In this document: positions 6,841 to 10,046 of the stretch, piece after piece
Position numbering within the stretch: position 1 is the stretch's first letter
How the letters are laid out: every line of letters begins with the position of its first letter
Origin: Kiritimatiellia bacterium
GTDB lineage: Bacteria; Verrucomicrobiota; Kiritimatiellia; B70-G9
Direction of reading: 5' to 3'
NCBI GenBank assembly: GCA_012961745.1
Contig: DTYT01000214.1
Location: 1-10,046, forward strand
DNA length: 10,046 bases
The notes under the pieces: model-generated
Told to the model about the DNA's origin: nothing
Databases searched by the model: none
What the model saw: the letters and a program-made list of their open reading frames with translations, nothing else
Position numbers and translations under genes: made by a program

Positions 6841-6848
6841 TGATTATC

Positions 6849-10046
<3,198 letters not shown>

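Noticed and set aside
6813..6848. Possible terminator or processing site between rpoB and rpoC
   Set aside because: The 36-nt gap has no GC-rich hairpin followed by a T run.

Overview
This window is one continuous block of plus-strand housekeeping genes: the 3' part of a tRNA (tRNA-Trp by its bases and position), then secE, nusG, rplK, rplA, rplJ, rplL, rpoB and the first 1066 codons of rpoC, which runs off the right edge. It is the classic bacterial secE-nusG / L11-L1-L10-L12 / beta-beta' transcription and translation cluster. All genes are intact except the two cut by the window edges.

Organism: a GC-rich bacterium (about 60% G+C by eye). RpoC carries an SI3-type insertion in its trigger loop right after the MRTFHIGG motif. 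RpoB carries an SI2-type helical insertion before the GDKMAGRHGNKG motif. This is the pattern of the Gram-negative (Gracilicutes) side of the tree and argues against Firmicutes, Actinobacteria or Deinococcota. From remembered sequences, RpoB and RpoC read closest to Chlamydiae/Planctomycetes-type (PVC) proteins, so a planctomycete-like or PVC-related candidate phylum is my best guess. That is inference and was not tested by a search.

Layout: tRNA 3' end (1-39), a 33-nt spacer, secE (73-276), nusG (298-849), rplK (865-1299), rplA (1305-2000), rplJ (1997-2536, overlapping rplA by 4 nt), rplL (2579-3013), rpoB (3054-6812), rpoC (6849-10046, partial). No intergenic gap exceeds 42 nt. I see no convincing internal promoter or intrinsic terminator, so the block looks like a single transcription unit. 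There is no gene-free stretch over 300 bases.

Function: SecE is the small essential subunit of the SecYEG translocon. NusG couples RNA polymerase to the ribosome or to Rho. L11, L10 and L12 build the ribosomal stalk that recruits translation GTPases, and L1 forms the opposite stalk. RpoB and RpoC are the catalytic subunits of RNA polymerase.

I found no novel system here. The points worth a second look are small ones: very tight packing that leaves no room for the usual L10 and L1 autoregulatory leaders, a perfect palindrome centred on the rplK start codon, a 15-bp long-range inverted repeat enclosing the rplL start, a 22-residue N-terminal extension on L12, a long L12-binding helix on L10, and a T-stem mismatch in the partial tRNA.
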